A DNA stretch of 64,000 nt, from assembly GCA_963402885.1 (NCBI GenBank), contig OY727095.1:12343001-12407000 (forward strand). The letters are read 5' to 3'. Numbering within the stretch: the first letter of the stretch is position 1; each line of letters starts with the position of its first letter. The notes under the pieces were generated by a model. That model saw nothing but the letters and a program-made list of their open reading frames with translations. It ran no database searches and was not told where the DNA came from. This DNA comes from Antedon bifida (taxonomy: Eukaryota > Echinodermata > Crinoidea > Comatulida > Antedonidae). This document shows positions 21,738 through 36,700 of the stretch, one piece after another. The position numbers and the translations under genes are program-made.

Positions 21738-24700
21738 GTAAAGTGAATCCAACAGATTATTTAACAACACCTAAATACATTTCTGTCATTTTATTGGACA
21801 ATTGTAGGTCACATGTTGTTCAATAGTGTGTACTATTAAATGATCATGTGATTAAATATTAACTTTTGGCAGTAGTGGTCTCCTCTAATATTTTTGTTCT
21901 CTCAGTAGATTGCAGTATGTAATTCTCAAATCACACTTAAGTGAGAAGATTTATACATTAAACACTAGTTATTTCACTTTCCATTAAATTGATTTTTATT
22001 TAGATAGAGAATTAACTATTGTTATGGGTGTCTCCCTTTCCCTTTCAATTATTATATAATAAATCTAGTGAACTGGACGTACTTGTTTATAATAACAGCA
22101 ACGTTTCACGTTATATCATCAGACCAAAGACATGACCTGGACAGGTCGTGAAATGTCGCTGTTACTAGATTTATTATATTATTATATAATATATATATAT
22201 AATATCTACAACCACTGTTTCAATGTTTTTTATTTTGTCTTGCTGTACTGTAGAACCTGTGGGAGGTAGTAGTGTAACACAAGAAGCCTCTTTAGACGAC
22301 ACTATTGAACCACCAACCCACTCAACACCAAGTACACTTATGGGTGATATATCATCACCAGTAAGTGTAGGCCTAGGCTTAACCTTGATACCGGGAACAC
22401 CTACTTCAGGTTCCATACCGAACAGTCCCGCACCAGAATCTGAATCTGCGACGTTCAGTTACGAATCTCAAGTACTCTTTAATGACGCTGAAGATGAGTA
22501 TTCAAATATGGTCATTGGAGACGTGGATGAGGATGTAGCACAGAGTGAAGATGGCGTCGAAGATCTGGCGGATCGGTTTAGGTCGGTAACTGTAGAGGAA
22601 CAGGAGGACAATGATGAACTGGAAAGACGAGGTAGTCTTGAAGGCTTATTGCACACGACAGAGGATGATGACATCGAGGATGTTGGAGAACAAGGTGTAC
22701 AAGAAACTTCTGAGAGGACCTCTGGTGACATTGGTGAGTATTAGTTGACACAAATTTATCATTTGTAAAATTGAACCAACATAATGTATATCTTTAAATT
22801 ATCATTTAGTTCTGTTTAGATGATTTATACCTAAACGTTATATTCTTTTAATTGCCAATGAAATCAACATTAATACATAAACATTAAATAAACAGAATCA
22901 AGTATGTGACACTTATCATCACAAGTTACATAAATAACCATAAATGAAACATAAAACTACAGATTATATAAACTATTTACAATATAAAATAAATAAATAA
23001 ATGTAAGGTTTTAATTATTAGAACGTAAATTAACTTACTAATGGTTATTAACCATTTAACAGGTGATTACACGGATGATGATGAAATACCATTGTTGCAC
23101 TGTGTTCGTCTGCTGTCGTCCTCATTCCTTCTGCTGGGCTACAAAGGTGGTTTGGTGTCAGATCGTCAATCTAGGATAAGTGTCAAATCCTTGAGTCTTG
23201 GATGTGTTGCTGCAATTCTTAAACTTCACCCAACTCTGTTTTTCATTAAGTTATACAAAGAAGTAGAGGGCAAAGAAGGTATTTTTTATATTTACTTGTT
23301 TAAAAACTATATTTATGTATATTTTAAAATGTGTTTGAATCATTATTACATTTTTTTTTTGTAGGGGATCAGTTATTACGAGATGTAGCCATGTTTGTTA
23401 AACATTCAGATCCTCAGTTGAAGTCTCAAACTACCATGTTGCTTGGTAATGTTATTAATAGCGCCCTCTTGCGGTCAGGCGGTAATTTTGACCTCTGGAG
23501 CTGTGAACAGTGCTCTTTGTACAAAACAGGTTAGTAAGTGGAAATTAGAACTGTATAATGAACATTTTTCAGCTGATTTTTTATGGTGTTATGTTTATTA
23601 ATAATTTGTGTGTTTCTTTAAATAAATTAAATTCTGAATCAAGAGAGTAACATTAACGTCGCTACCCATTTATATCACCTGATTCCCAGTGCTGTATCTC
23701 TACATACTATCTATTTCCGAGGTATCATAGGAATTTTTGGTAATACAGCATCTAATTCATATCACATGTGGTACCTGTATCATGTAAGGTTAGGTTAAGG
23801 GTTAGGTTACTACTAGATGTGATGTTGTATTACCACATATTCCTATAGAAATAGATACAGTACCGAGAATCAGCTGTTTATATACACATTATGAAAAGGA
23901 GATATGGAATGTTACTGTGTCAGGTTCAACTATCCAATAGTGAGCTTTTGATTTGAGACGTGAACCTGGGATGTTCCGTCATTGCTTGGACAACACTGTG
24001 TCATGAATTCAGAGTGACGATTCCCAATGTCATGCTTACAATGAATTAACTTGACATAACTAGTTTTTAGGTCATCGTAATAGATAACTCAAATCTTGAA
24101 TTCTTTTTATTTTTACAATAGAACCTATCTTTCTGGAAAATCTTCTAAACGCGATGTCGTCAGTTTTAACAGATGAGTCATCTGTGGCAGTTAGAGGAAC
24201 TTGTCAAACTATTAAGGTAAAATCTATTTTTAAAAGAAAGAGAATCTATTGTAGTCTTAGGTCATTCTGCTTTGAATTACCTTTGAATCCAAGTGACATA
24301 GAGTTCTGAGCTGACATTGACATTTTACCTGTGTGAAAAATGACAACCCACCTTACAATCAAAATGTCTACATACCATTTCTATTGCAAAAGAAGTCTAA
24401 TCTTGTTACTTTATTTTGTATTTTGAAAGTCTGTTCTGCCAACGATGTGCAATAGGTCACATGGACTTCTGACCCTGATCTTAACCCTTGACCTTTTACC
24501 TGTGTACAAAAAGACAACCCACCTTACAGTCCAAATGTCTACATACCATTTCTATTGCAAAAGAAGATAATCTAATATTGTTACTTTATTTTGTGTTTTT
24601 TAAGTCTGTTCTGCCAACGATGTGCAATAGCTCACATGGAGTTCTGACCCTGACTTTAACCCTTGACCTTTTACCTGTGGGAAACAATAGTTACTGGCTT

Positions 24701-27700
24701 GTATTGGTTGAACTATTTGATCTCATCGGCTGCCTTGATTTTAGGTGAGTATCTTTACATTATTAAATTCTTGAATAATGTATAATGATTTGAAATGTTG
24801 CATGTGGGCATTAATATCAACTTTAGGGACCAAAACTTTAAGCAAAATTAAATTAACTAGATGGTACGCTCGCTTCGCTCGCGTACCATCTAGGTCGTGT
24901 CCACAGATGGCTCTCGAATACACAGTAATTTCAGCGTAAAAAATGTACGTACCGCAGGACTATAGTACATTGTCGTTTACAGAAACGAATAAATAGACAC
25001 GATGATTTATGTAAAATTAGCACCCTGGGAATTAGTCTTAAAAATGAGTCCAATTTCTTTATTTGAACTCATTTAAACAAACCCAATTTGTGCTTTGTAT
25101 ATAACATTAGAGTTGAGGGATGGGGAAGAGGATGGGATGAACAATTTTTAAATATATTCTCTATCCATTCAGTAACGAAATATTGTTTTAAATGTTTTAT
25201 AGGCCTATCAATAATATACCACTAAACACAGTAAAACATTTACGATTTATAATACTTTTTTAAAACTGTCCCAGTTATAGTCGATTGAAATAGTAAAGTA
25301 CATGTAACGATACACCACTACAACGTTTATATTTTTTATAATTATTAATTAATACAAAAACGTTGAGAAGCAACTGTCAGTAATCTACCCACAGTCACAG
25401 TAATAAATGTTCTTTGTATATTTTGTTTATATATCTAACAGTAACCACATTCACAGTAAGACAATTTCGATTCAAATGGCGACCAAAAATGGTTAATACG
25501 TACAGTATTTACAATATTGTCAAAGTATTGCAATACTATATATAAGTTTTATTCTCCAAGGGCCCATAAATTTACCTACTTGTGTTAAACCAAGGACTCA
25601 TAAATTTACCTACAAACTGGGAGTCTGAGAGATTGGAATGTTCCATTCATCGCAAATCAATACATTTGTATAAACGTATATTAAATCTATCAAAATAGTA
25701 TTTTTTAAAGAAAATCGGCCTGTCTTCAACATTATGATACTGTACTCGAGCTGTTCAACCTGTTTTCAGCTATTAAAAACAATTATCGTAGGAGGAGATA
25801 GGAAAATGCGAAGTATCCTCGTATTATTGTGTGCAGGTATTTTTCATGAAGACATCCATTAGACAGTGTATACCACGATCGGAAAACACCCCTATTTGGG
25901 GCAAATCATTGAACCTAAATTCGCTTTAATTGTCAATAACTAATTATCTAACTCAATTTAATTAGTAAACAGGGTTACATCTGGTGGTTTAAATCAGTAC
26001 CGAGATTCTAACCAACTTTATATACCATCGAGTAAACATTCTAGAAATAACGCGTGATTTACCGAATTTTGCCCTTACGTAAATTTATATATAGATTATT
26101 CTACTTCGTTGAAATTTATGATTTTTTCATTTCTCTCTTGTTTATAGAAAACTTCATTTTATAGAGATGACATATGGAGCATCTATTAACACCAGTTGTA
26201 AATTCAAGGTAACTATATTTTCAAAATGTAATTAATAAATAAACAATTAAATAAACAATTATTAAAGTAAATTAAAAATATTTGAAAATTTGTTTTTTTG
26301 TTCAGCCTTTAAATCTGCAATCTAAATTTCTTGATGTCCTGTTTCATTATTTGGGAAGTGAAGATCATCGAGTGAGGACATCCAGTGCTAATGCCCTTGT
26401 CACGTAAGTTATCTAAACTATTTTTTGTTTATATTTCTTTATTTTTTTTATTTTCAAAAGATTTCCAAAGACAAACAAAACAGCATCAAAAAGCACTTAA
26501 TAACAATGGTTAAAAGCAAGCAATAACGATGCCAATAACATTTTTTTTTAAATCATCTAAACTATTATCGTAATTATAAGTATTTTCTATGATAAAACTA
26601 TGATTTAACAAAGGTAATGTGTCCCAAAAGGGTTCCCCACAGTATGTTCTTTTTATAAAGAGGAGTCCATAATTCTGTTCTGCTAATGATAACTTTAAAC
26701 ATTAGCAAAAACTCAAATATATATGTTTAAAATGTATTCATTAAAAATGAGCTGGTTATCTTGTTTATTAAAAATTATTTTCTGTTTATCATATTTTTTT
26801 TCGATAAAAAGTACCAAAAAAGACCAACCTATTTTCAGTTTGGTCCAACTCTTGTGTAACTGTATTTTTTTAATTTTTTCATAAAGATTGATACCAAAAT
26901 TATACTTTGCAAGAGATTTCACTGATCCAGATTCAATTTCTATCATCGCACGCGACCTCAACAGCGAATATCTTGACCCGGTGTTTAACGAAGCAACTGT
27001 TTATGTACGAGCACCAACAATCGCAATGCAGGATATTTCGCTGTATTGCCATGACCCGTCTACTCATGCGTCAGGAATCGATTCCAACTTATCTAGAGTT
27101 GTTGATTCTATAATGGGCCTCATGAATAATTCAACATCTAGGAATTTGTCTGTAAGTCCATTATTTTTTTTTTAGTGGATGTATTATTTAAAATATTTGT
27201 ATCTTGTTTTTTCCTTTCTAAAGTACAAATATCTGTTCTATTCTGTTCATTGTGCGGAAAATAAATAAATGAAATAAAATATCCTCAATTTATAATATAA
27301 TTTGAGAAAATATGGTGTAATGGTAAGGGAATCAAACTAGCATCTGAGAGGTATTGGTTCAAGACTATTTTTTGCCATATTTCTTGTAATCTTTAGGCAA
27401 GATATTTTACTCTCCTTGCCTCAGTCATGTGTACATACAATGCATAATGCATGATGAAAGTACATGGTACACTATTCAAATAAAGTAGGGGATTGCCTCC
27501 TGTGGTATGTTGATCCTGCACTGTGGCTACTACATGTCTGTAGTGGTCCTAATTCGAATTTCCTCAACTGAGGTTCTAGATGGAGTTTTGGCACACATGG
27601 TGTTCATACGTATACTACTGAGCAAGTGTACTGAGAGTTAATTGGCAGAATTATTGACAATCAAGGAGAGAGAGTGAGAACTAAGATCTAGTCATCAAGT

Positions 27701-30700
27701 GGTACTGGACATTCCGAGGAGCAAACATAGTTGGGGTGATCGGACTTTCAGTATTGCTGGACATAGGTTCTGGAACCACCTACCTTTAAAAAACCTCATA
27801 GCAAACATCATTATTGAGCACTTTTAAGTCACTACTCAATACAAATTTTTTGCAGTGCCATGAGCAATGACTGTTGGAATGGCGCTATAAAAATCAAACG
27901 ATTGATTGATTGATTAAACAAGTAATGATAGATTTTAATACAATTGTTACTATTATCTTTTTATGTTTGTTTTTGCAGTATGGTTGTATTGAGGCTCTTA
28001 AAAAACTGTCCATTAAGTACCCTGCCATTTATTATGCTGGAGCGTGGAATTGTGGAAGCATCTCTAGAATCCCGAAGGCTGACAGTTTAAAACAGCAGAA
28101 AGAACGTGGCCGATCATGGAGCGATAGTTTAGGAAGAAGTCTTGACTTTGAGAAATTTAATATTAGTGCAGGCTGTGGACCATTACCCATAATTCTTTCA
28201 AACCTGACCTCTTCACTGCAAATGCTTGACCTCAAGTCTCATCAAGATATCTTGCTGTTAGCTGGCAACATACTCTCAGGTGAATACGAAAATATGTTAT
28301 TTTGTAATCTTAGTTACATTCCAGTCCTGTTGTCAAATCTAAAAAATGTCACTTATACATTAGCTCAATTGATACATTGTGGAAATCTAAACAATATTAA
28401 AATGTTAATACTGCATTTACTGCAGTAAATATGTTGTTTACTCTTAAACCTTTTTATACAATCTTTAGCATATTTTTACACTGTTTATTGCAGTAATCGT
28501 CGCATAAAGTTGTACATTGAAACAAACATTATCCTATTTTTTAAAGATAGTTACAGCAGTAATTGCAGTAAAATAAAGTTGGCATGAGCCCTAACCAAAT
28601 ATGTATGTTTCAATAAATGATCAATTTAAATCTTGTTTAAGGTGCTGCATTTCACTGTCTGAAGGCCACGACATCTAAGCCTAAGCCGGCATCAGCTAAG
28701 GATCAAACAAGCTGGCCTAGCCTACAGAATAGACTTCTTGTTCCCCTGGCAGATCAACTATTACAGCATATTGTTAGAGTATTAAATATATGCAGTAATA
28801 TTATTGAGGGTACACAACCAGGACCACCAAAATCACAGGTGTTCATTTAATTGTTATTTTAGTGTATTTAACAGAAATTTTAATACAAATGTATAATACA
28901 CACCTTATACTGTAGTTTATTTGTTTACTCTTTACTCCTTTTACTACTTAGTTTAATACTGTATTAATGAAAAAGTAAATACAATTTGTTATCTATACAT
29001 AATTCTATGTATAAAGCTCTGTCTACACTATCAAACTTTATGTGACAAAAAAATGTGATGTGCCCGTATATGGACATGATGATGTCATATCATTACCATA
29101 TTTGGGCATATCACCACCAATATTATTTGGGCACATCAAACTAGTTTAATAGTGTAGACAGAGCTTTAGATGCAGAATGTCTATCATTAATGTTATTTAT
29201 TGTCTTTAAAGACGGCTCTACCAACTTTACCATCTGGGCCGTCCTTAAGCCCAATCAGACGCAAGGCAAAGGGTAAGGATAAAGATGCCTTGGACCAAAG
29301 CACCCCAACATCTAGCCCAGCTAAACTGCAAGGTAAAGAGTTGAAGGGTGACAAGCCAGACGGTGCCGAGGATAAAAAGAACTTGAAAGTGCTATTTGGA
29401 GCTTGCTATCAACTGCCACACTACATGAAATTGTTTGATATATTAAAGGGTGCATATGGTTCCTACAGAGTAAGTGTGTTGTAGAATTTTTCAAGTGTAA
29501 TCAGAAACATAAAATCTGTTACGTTATGTCTAGGACGTGTGTAGGTGAATTTTACAGTGTATTCTGAATTATATGGTGTGATAAACACTACAAAAACAAT
29601 GTCTTGCATAAGATTTACTCATACAGTATTATAGAGTATTAAATAATTACATTGAATACAACTCTACATAATGCCATTTTTTGTTGTTGACCATATTTAA
29701 TAGGGCTGATCCATCCAGCAATTGCTGATCATTTGGGACCCTCAGAGGTTCACAAGACAAACATATACACAAGATGTTCTACATAAACAAAGTCTTATTC
29801 CAATATGCACACCCCTCAAAAGAAAAATGGAAAAGTTCAGGCGCCATAGCAGGCCGTATCACCATCTTCCATATATGCAAATCTTACTAATTTTAACGAA
29901 TTTTTGATTTAGTATTTGATTTGGATGAAGCCATTAATTTATAGGAAGTATATGTTTTCTTTTTAGGTATCATTGGAATTACGGAAAAGAGAAAAGTTTT
30001 GTTCATTACTGAAAACGTGCCTAGACACATTTTCACAACTGCTAGAAATGGCTTCTCTACATGAAGTAGGAAAGGTAATGAATATTCATAACAAATATTA
30101 TATGTATTATATTATAGTAATGTATATTATCCTGAATTTGGTGTATAATAAAAAAATATGAAGCTTTTTAAGTTACTGTATTTCTAATCCATAATTGCTA
30201 AGATTTTTATTTATGTTGATTTTTTATTTACATCTATCATATTTTCAGCTAATTTTGGTAGGTTTAGTTTTACCAAGAAAACCAAAACCGTGTGTCTGTC
30301 TCCGCAGATGTTTTTTAATCTGTGTAATACAGTATTTATATTTTTTTTTAAACGAACCATGCATTGTCTGTTTTCCGTTGTTAGGCAGGAAAGGGTTGTT
30401 ATGCTCTGTGGGATTTCGATGTCGACTCATCCTGGTTATTTAAGGTACCCGTCTGTTGCCATAGCAATCTAATTTGCATGTGTTTTTTGGGTAATGGCAT
30501 GGTGATTTTTATTTCCATCACTGCATGTTGGTTTGATTTTGCTTACAATTTTATTTTAGTTTCAGCCAATTGCATTTTATTGCATCTGTTTTTTATTTGA
30601 TTTGAGTGCGATTATTGAAATAGTAAAGAAATTTATATATAGAATAATAATTTTTTTGTGAAAATGTTGTATATATAAATAAATAATTTTAGAAATATGT

Positions 30701-33700
30701 TTTCTTTGTGTAATGCAGTACAGGTAGTACACTTTAAATTATAGCGAATTTGTATAAAAAAGCAGGTCGTGACTTTTCACTTGTTTTGAAAACGAAAAAT
30801 GTTGTTAGCTAGCTGTTAAAAATGAAGGAGGATTTTAATTTTGACAAAGCATAACTGTCTTTCTTTGATAATTTCTTTAAATATTTTGTTTTGTTGGTTA
30901 TTATGTCATCATCATAATCATCACCATTATCATTACATCGTTACCATTAATATGTACCAGAACTCAATTCTAATTTATTCTGTAAAAGGTAGCATTGATG
31001 GTAATTCTTTTTCTCTTCAGACAGACTTTCGTCTGTTATTTTATTTGATTTTATTTGATTTGCATAGCAATTCTTTTCTACAAATATGATAATTTAAGAA
31101 TGTTAAATGTTTTTTTATACAGTACACAGAAGAACTTTTAGGTTACCTCAAGTCAGCTACATCCCTTGAACCTACAGCCACAATACTGTGTGTGGAACAG
31201 GTAAATTTAGAGACAAAAAGTTATAGACAAACAATTGTTGTGCCATAAAATTTCCCAGAAAACAAACGTGAAAACATCGCATAACAAGAAACTCAAACTA
31301 ATTTGACAAAAAAAAAGTATGATGTACCCCAATATGGTAGTGGTATCACCAAATATAGTTAGTAGTGATATGACACCATCATGTCCATATATGGGCACAT
31401 CACATTGTTTTGTCACATAAAGTTTGATAGTGTAGACAGAGCTTTGTAGAATTAACTGTTTATGCTGTGATTTCTTCAAAATAATACATTATTGGAATAA
31501 CAATTTTAGTTACTGTATCAACTGCAGTAAAATCATTTTGACTATAATAGTATTTTAAATTTGATTTTATATTATCACCCTGGTATTATCAATTGAGACC
31601 GAGCCACTGTTTTTTTCCAGCAAATTTTAGATTTAAGATTAAAAAGACATATTCTATTAAATATGTGTATATTTCACAGCTGTTAAAGGCATTATTTTCC
31701 ACCAACCTTATCAGTCAACCAGACCCAGTGTTACAACAGATAGCAAAACGGCCGAGCAAAGCAACCAGGTTGACTTGTAACATTAAGCCAGGCCTATATC
31801 AGGATTGCTTCACTGTTCCATACACACAGTACTCTCAGTTCTTGTCAGCTGTCAGTCAGAAAGCTGATCAGACATCAGATATAGACTCTGATAATGCAGG
31901 GTAAGTACTGGGTAGTATACTTACAAGTTTATTTTCCACATACGCAACTCCACCCACAAGTGTGTACATGAGGGATGCATGTAGCACAGATCTTTAAGCT
32001 AATAAGCACCCTTAAAGATATATTGTCCCCCTAAAAAAATATTTTTTTAAATTTTTTTGTTGAATATGTTATTTTAATGTCACATAATAGTTATTCACTC
32101 TCACAAAAAATTGGGTCTGAAGAAAATTTATTTACCTGAGAAAAATGTAATTTAAAGCAAAAAATGGTCAAATTGTCTGGAAGACAATGAGTTTTTGGGT
32201 AATTTAACTGTTTATTTTGTCTTTTTATAGGTGAAATAATTTTTTTCCTCCGTTTTTTTTCTTATGGAAGTGAACAACTTCATTAAAACTGCAAAATGGC
32301 CTATTCAAATCCAATTTTAAAAATCTTTATTTTTCATGATTTTGTGGGACAATACATCTTTAAAAAATAATAAATATTTACAATAAAGATAAAAGCAATG
32401 AATAAATATTAATTATTGTGTGCTTATTTTGTTTTTATGCTTAGATGGTTTGGATGGGTGAAGGCTAAGGTTGGAGATAAGAAACAACAAAAGGCTGGAT
32501 CAAAAGAAAAAGTTAGTATTTATAAGAATATTGATATATATCATAGTTAATAACCCTAGCCTCACTCGCTCCATGGTTCTGGTGGTAGATCAAGTCTTCT
32601 CAGATTAGGACTACTATAAACCATAGGTCCAATGTACACATCATGTACATTTTAAAGAACCTAGGGGTTACCCCGGTGTACTAGTACATCACAACCACTG
32701 ATCATTACCGGGCCCTCTGGGAGACCAGTCTTCGACTAAAGAGGTTGCCCAGTATAAATAAATAATAACAATATAATTATCAATATTATTTGACGACCCA
32801 TTTTATTACAGACTTCATTACATGGATACATTCGCTTGTTTGAACCTCTTGTAATCAAGGCACTGAAACAGTACACGATGACCAGTTGCCTAGGCCTTCA
32901 ACAACAAGTTCTGCACTTGTTAGCCCAGCTGGTTCAACTTAGAGTTAACTATTGTCTACTAGATGCTGATCAGGTTAGTACCATAAGGCTTGAGACCTAC
33001 TTAGTTTTGTTGTGAAAATGTGTTCAGCATCAAATTCAATTGGAGTTGTGGCTTGGTGGTTATGGTCCCTGGCTACCAATCCAAGTGTCCTGGGTTCAAG
33101 TCCTGTTATGTCGGGATTTTTTCTAATGACAAAGTATAACGTCACTCCCAAAGACTTGTAATAATACTTTGTTTATGTACAGCATCTTGTGTATATGTTT
33201 GTCTTGTGAACAGGATTGCCACCTTTAAGAAGGATGTGAATTAATTTCCTTATGGTTATTTTTGGCAATTTGACTAATTATGTAAAAAAAAACAAATTTA
33301 AAATTCGTGTCTGTTTAGCATCCAATGAAAATGCAAGTTATTTTTTACATCTTTAGATAATTATGACATATTTTATTTATTTTTATTTTGTAGATTTTCA
33401 TAAATTTTGTCATCAAGCAGTTTGAACATTTAGAAGAAGGCCAAATAAAGTAAGTAAAAATATTTGTATATAAATTGCAATCTACACTTTATATGTTCTT
33501 AAAATCAAGAACCTTACAGCCCCACCAGGAAACCCCATAAGTTACGGGGACTAGGCTCTATGGCCTGCAAAATTATTTTAAAATTACATTTGGGCCCACA
33601 CTATAAAACTGTTAATAACCCCTGACCTATGCCAATAGTAGAATAATTCATCAATGTTGATAACCCCTAACCTATGCCAATAGTAGAATAATTCATCAAT

Positions 33701-36700
33701 GTTGATAACCCCTGACCTATGCCAATAGTGTAGTAATTCATCAATGTTGATAACCCCTGACCTATGCCAATAGTTGAATAATTCATCAATGTTGATAACC
33801 CCTGACCTATACCAATAGTGGAGTAATTCATTAATGTTGATAATCCTGACCTATGCCAAATAGTAGTGTAATTCATTAATGTTGATAACCCTGACCTATG
33901 CCAAATAGTAGTGTAATTCATTAATGTTGATAACCCCTGACCTATGCCAATAGTGGAGTAATTCATTAATGTTGATAACTCCCGACCTATGCCAATAGTG
34001 GAGTAATTCATTAATGTTGGTAAACCCTGACCTATGCCAATAAGTGTAATTCATTAATGTTGGTAACCCCTGACCTATGCCAATAGTAGTGTAATTCATT
34101 AATGTTGGTAACCCCTGACCTATGCCAATAGTAGTGTAATTCATTAATGTTGGTAACCCCTGACCTATGCCAATAGTAGTGTAATTCATTAATGTTGATA
34201 ACCCCTGACCTATGTCAATAGTGGAGTAATGAACCCGGAGTAATTCATTAATGTTGATAACCACTGACCTATGTCAATAGTGGAGTAATTCATTAATATT
34301 GATAACCCCTGACCTATGCCAATAGTAGAGTTATTCATTAATGTTGATAACCCCCAGACCTATGCAAATAGTGGAGTATTTCATTAATGTTGATAACCCT
34401 GACCTATGCCAATAGTGGAGTAATTTATTAATGTTGATAACCCCTGACCTATGCCAATAGTGGAGTAATTTATTAATGTTGATAACCCCTGACCTATGCC
34501 AATAGTAGTATAATTCATTATTGTTGATAACCCCTGACCTATGCCAATAGTGGAGTAATTCATTTTGTTTTCTATTTCAGAGATTATGAGACGTTGATCC
34601 CTCACATTTTCTACTTTCTGGTGCTCCTATCATATGAACGTTATCACAGCAAGAACATCATTACAATGCCTAAGATAATTCAGTTGTGTGATGGCATAAT
34701 GGCTAGTGGACAGAAGGCTACGACACATGGTAAATACTACAGTACTAAAAGCATTTGTAGTAAGCTGTTTAACAGGCTTGCTTTTCAGTAGTCCATGGTT
34801 CAATCTTGACAATTGTCAGTGTGTGTATCCCACTCTTTCTACTCCACTCCCTAAGCCTCAAATAAGATTTAATCTATATGATTTATTTTATGAGTTGCAA
34901 TTGTCAGCTCAGCCCTTCATTTCACCATTTTTAGGCCCTATTCAAAATCCTGGATACATGCATTTCTATGTATCTTCAATCTATTCTTGAAAATAATAAT
35001 AAGCAAATAAGTTTAACTTTATACAGTTGTTCAACCCATATCATGTCTTTTATTTGCAGCTGTACCAGCTCTTCAACCATTAGTACATGATCTGTTTGTC
35101 TTGAGGAGTTCCAGTAAGTCAGAAAGTGCTAAAGACTTGGAGACTCAAAGGGAGGTTGTGGTGTACATGCTCACAAGACTCATTCAATTCCATCAGGTAA
35201 GAACCTGGTTGTTTGTTGGCCTACAAGAAGTTTCTTTGACTTTATTTGTACATTGACATGCTTTTGTTGTTAAATATTAATCTACCTCGCTACTGTTGGA
35301 AAAAAGGAAAAAAGGATATGAGAGATGGTTGGTTTGAGAAGAGAAAGAGGAAAAATGAAGTAAAGAACTGTGATGGGATTGAAACCATATGTCTAGCCAA
35401 CATCCTTTTAATTATTTATGTTTGTCAGGTGTTAGATATGTTGTTGGCAGTCCTACAGCAAGCTCACAAGGAGAGTGAGGAGAAATGGAAAAGGCTATCA
35501 AGACAATCAATTGACATTATCTTGCCACTACTAGCAAAACAACAGGTGACTATTCTTTAATTTCCACTACTAGCAAAACAACAGGTGACTATTCTTTAAT
35601 TTTGTGAATTGAATTGATAGATTATTAGATAGGAAGCTCCTACAATACGTCCATATAAATACTTCAAAATTAAAAAAGTTAAAACTTCCCCAATATAACA
35701 CTACACTACTACATTAACACTACCTGTTTCAGGCATAGCCTATAATAAGGTGAAGAGAATAGTAACAAAGGATAACATATATCAGTCACAAAATTACATA
35801 ATAAAACAAATCAGCCAATATAAGATGTTAACAAACAAAAGACATGATTAAAAAAACCCGCCTCCAAAAGCTATTGGGTACAATGCAGAAATAGTTACTT
35901 ATAAAGCAGAAAATTAACATGTCGTATTAATAAAATTTATATTTTAGGCAGTTTGATTTTGATGTTTTCTATCTACCCTGCCTATGCAGCTCTATATTTA
36001 TAAATACTTTTCTTTTGTTACAGATGAACTTGGACTCACAGAAAGCCCTTGATTCTCTTCACCAGTTGCTAGCAGCAGTAGCTCCTTCAGCTCTCAGGCC
36101 TGTTGATATTCTACTCAAAACACTCATGGTTCAGCCACCTAATTTTGTAAGTTTTAATTTGTTTATTTTCTTTGAGTCGAGCTTTGTTATTTTGTTATTG
36201 TTTGCAAACAATGAACTTCCAACGTACAATTGTTTACATTTTCAAATTACCCATATATTATTTGATCATATCAATGTTGTCCAAGTACTCTCACTTGCAC
36301 TGATTAAGGACTAGTGTTGCCCAAAAGATTTACTTGACCAAGTTTGACTTGATTTAGCTTTTTGCTTATTTTATTTTGTATCTCCATTGAAATCCAGCCA
36401 CTGATACCCACAGCATTGTCATTCTTTCAGTAATTTGCCTTTGGATTTATATATAAAATTGTATTATCAATTAATCATCTTGTTTATAGGATTCTTTAAC
36501 CAATATGCAGCGTTGGTTGGCCATGGTCTTAGCTATCATAAACATACTCATCGCACAATCTAAAGAGGAGGTCGTCTTGTCACGCCTCAGTGACCTCAGG
36601 CTGAACATAAATCTTGTAGCATCACCTCAAGTAATAGAAGAGGCAGACTATCAAAGTGAGGTTAAAGGTCAAAGTCAACCAATCATGGCAACTGATGTGA

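Noticed and set aside
22174..22731. Minus-strand ORFs rich in Ser (80 and 87 codons)
   Set aside because: They are antisense shadows of HTT exon 10, whose acidic codons read as Ser-rich on the other strand.
24430..24504. Additional HTT exon
   Set aside because: It is a partial duplicate of exon 14 without a donor; continuing the frame leads to a stop.
33667..34605. Minus-strand ORFs of 73-122 codons with repeated [15 protein letters not shown]
   Set aside because: They are translations of the 45-bp minisatellite in HTT intron 26. Unit length divisible by three and absence of stops in the unit explain them.
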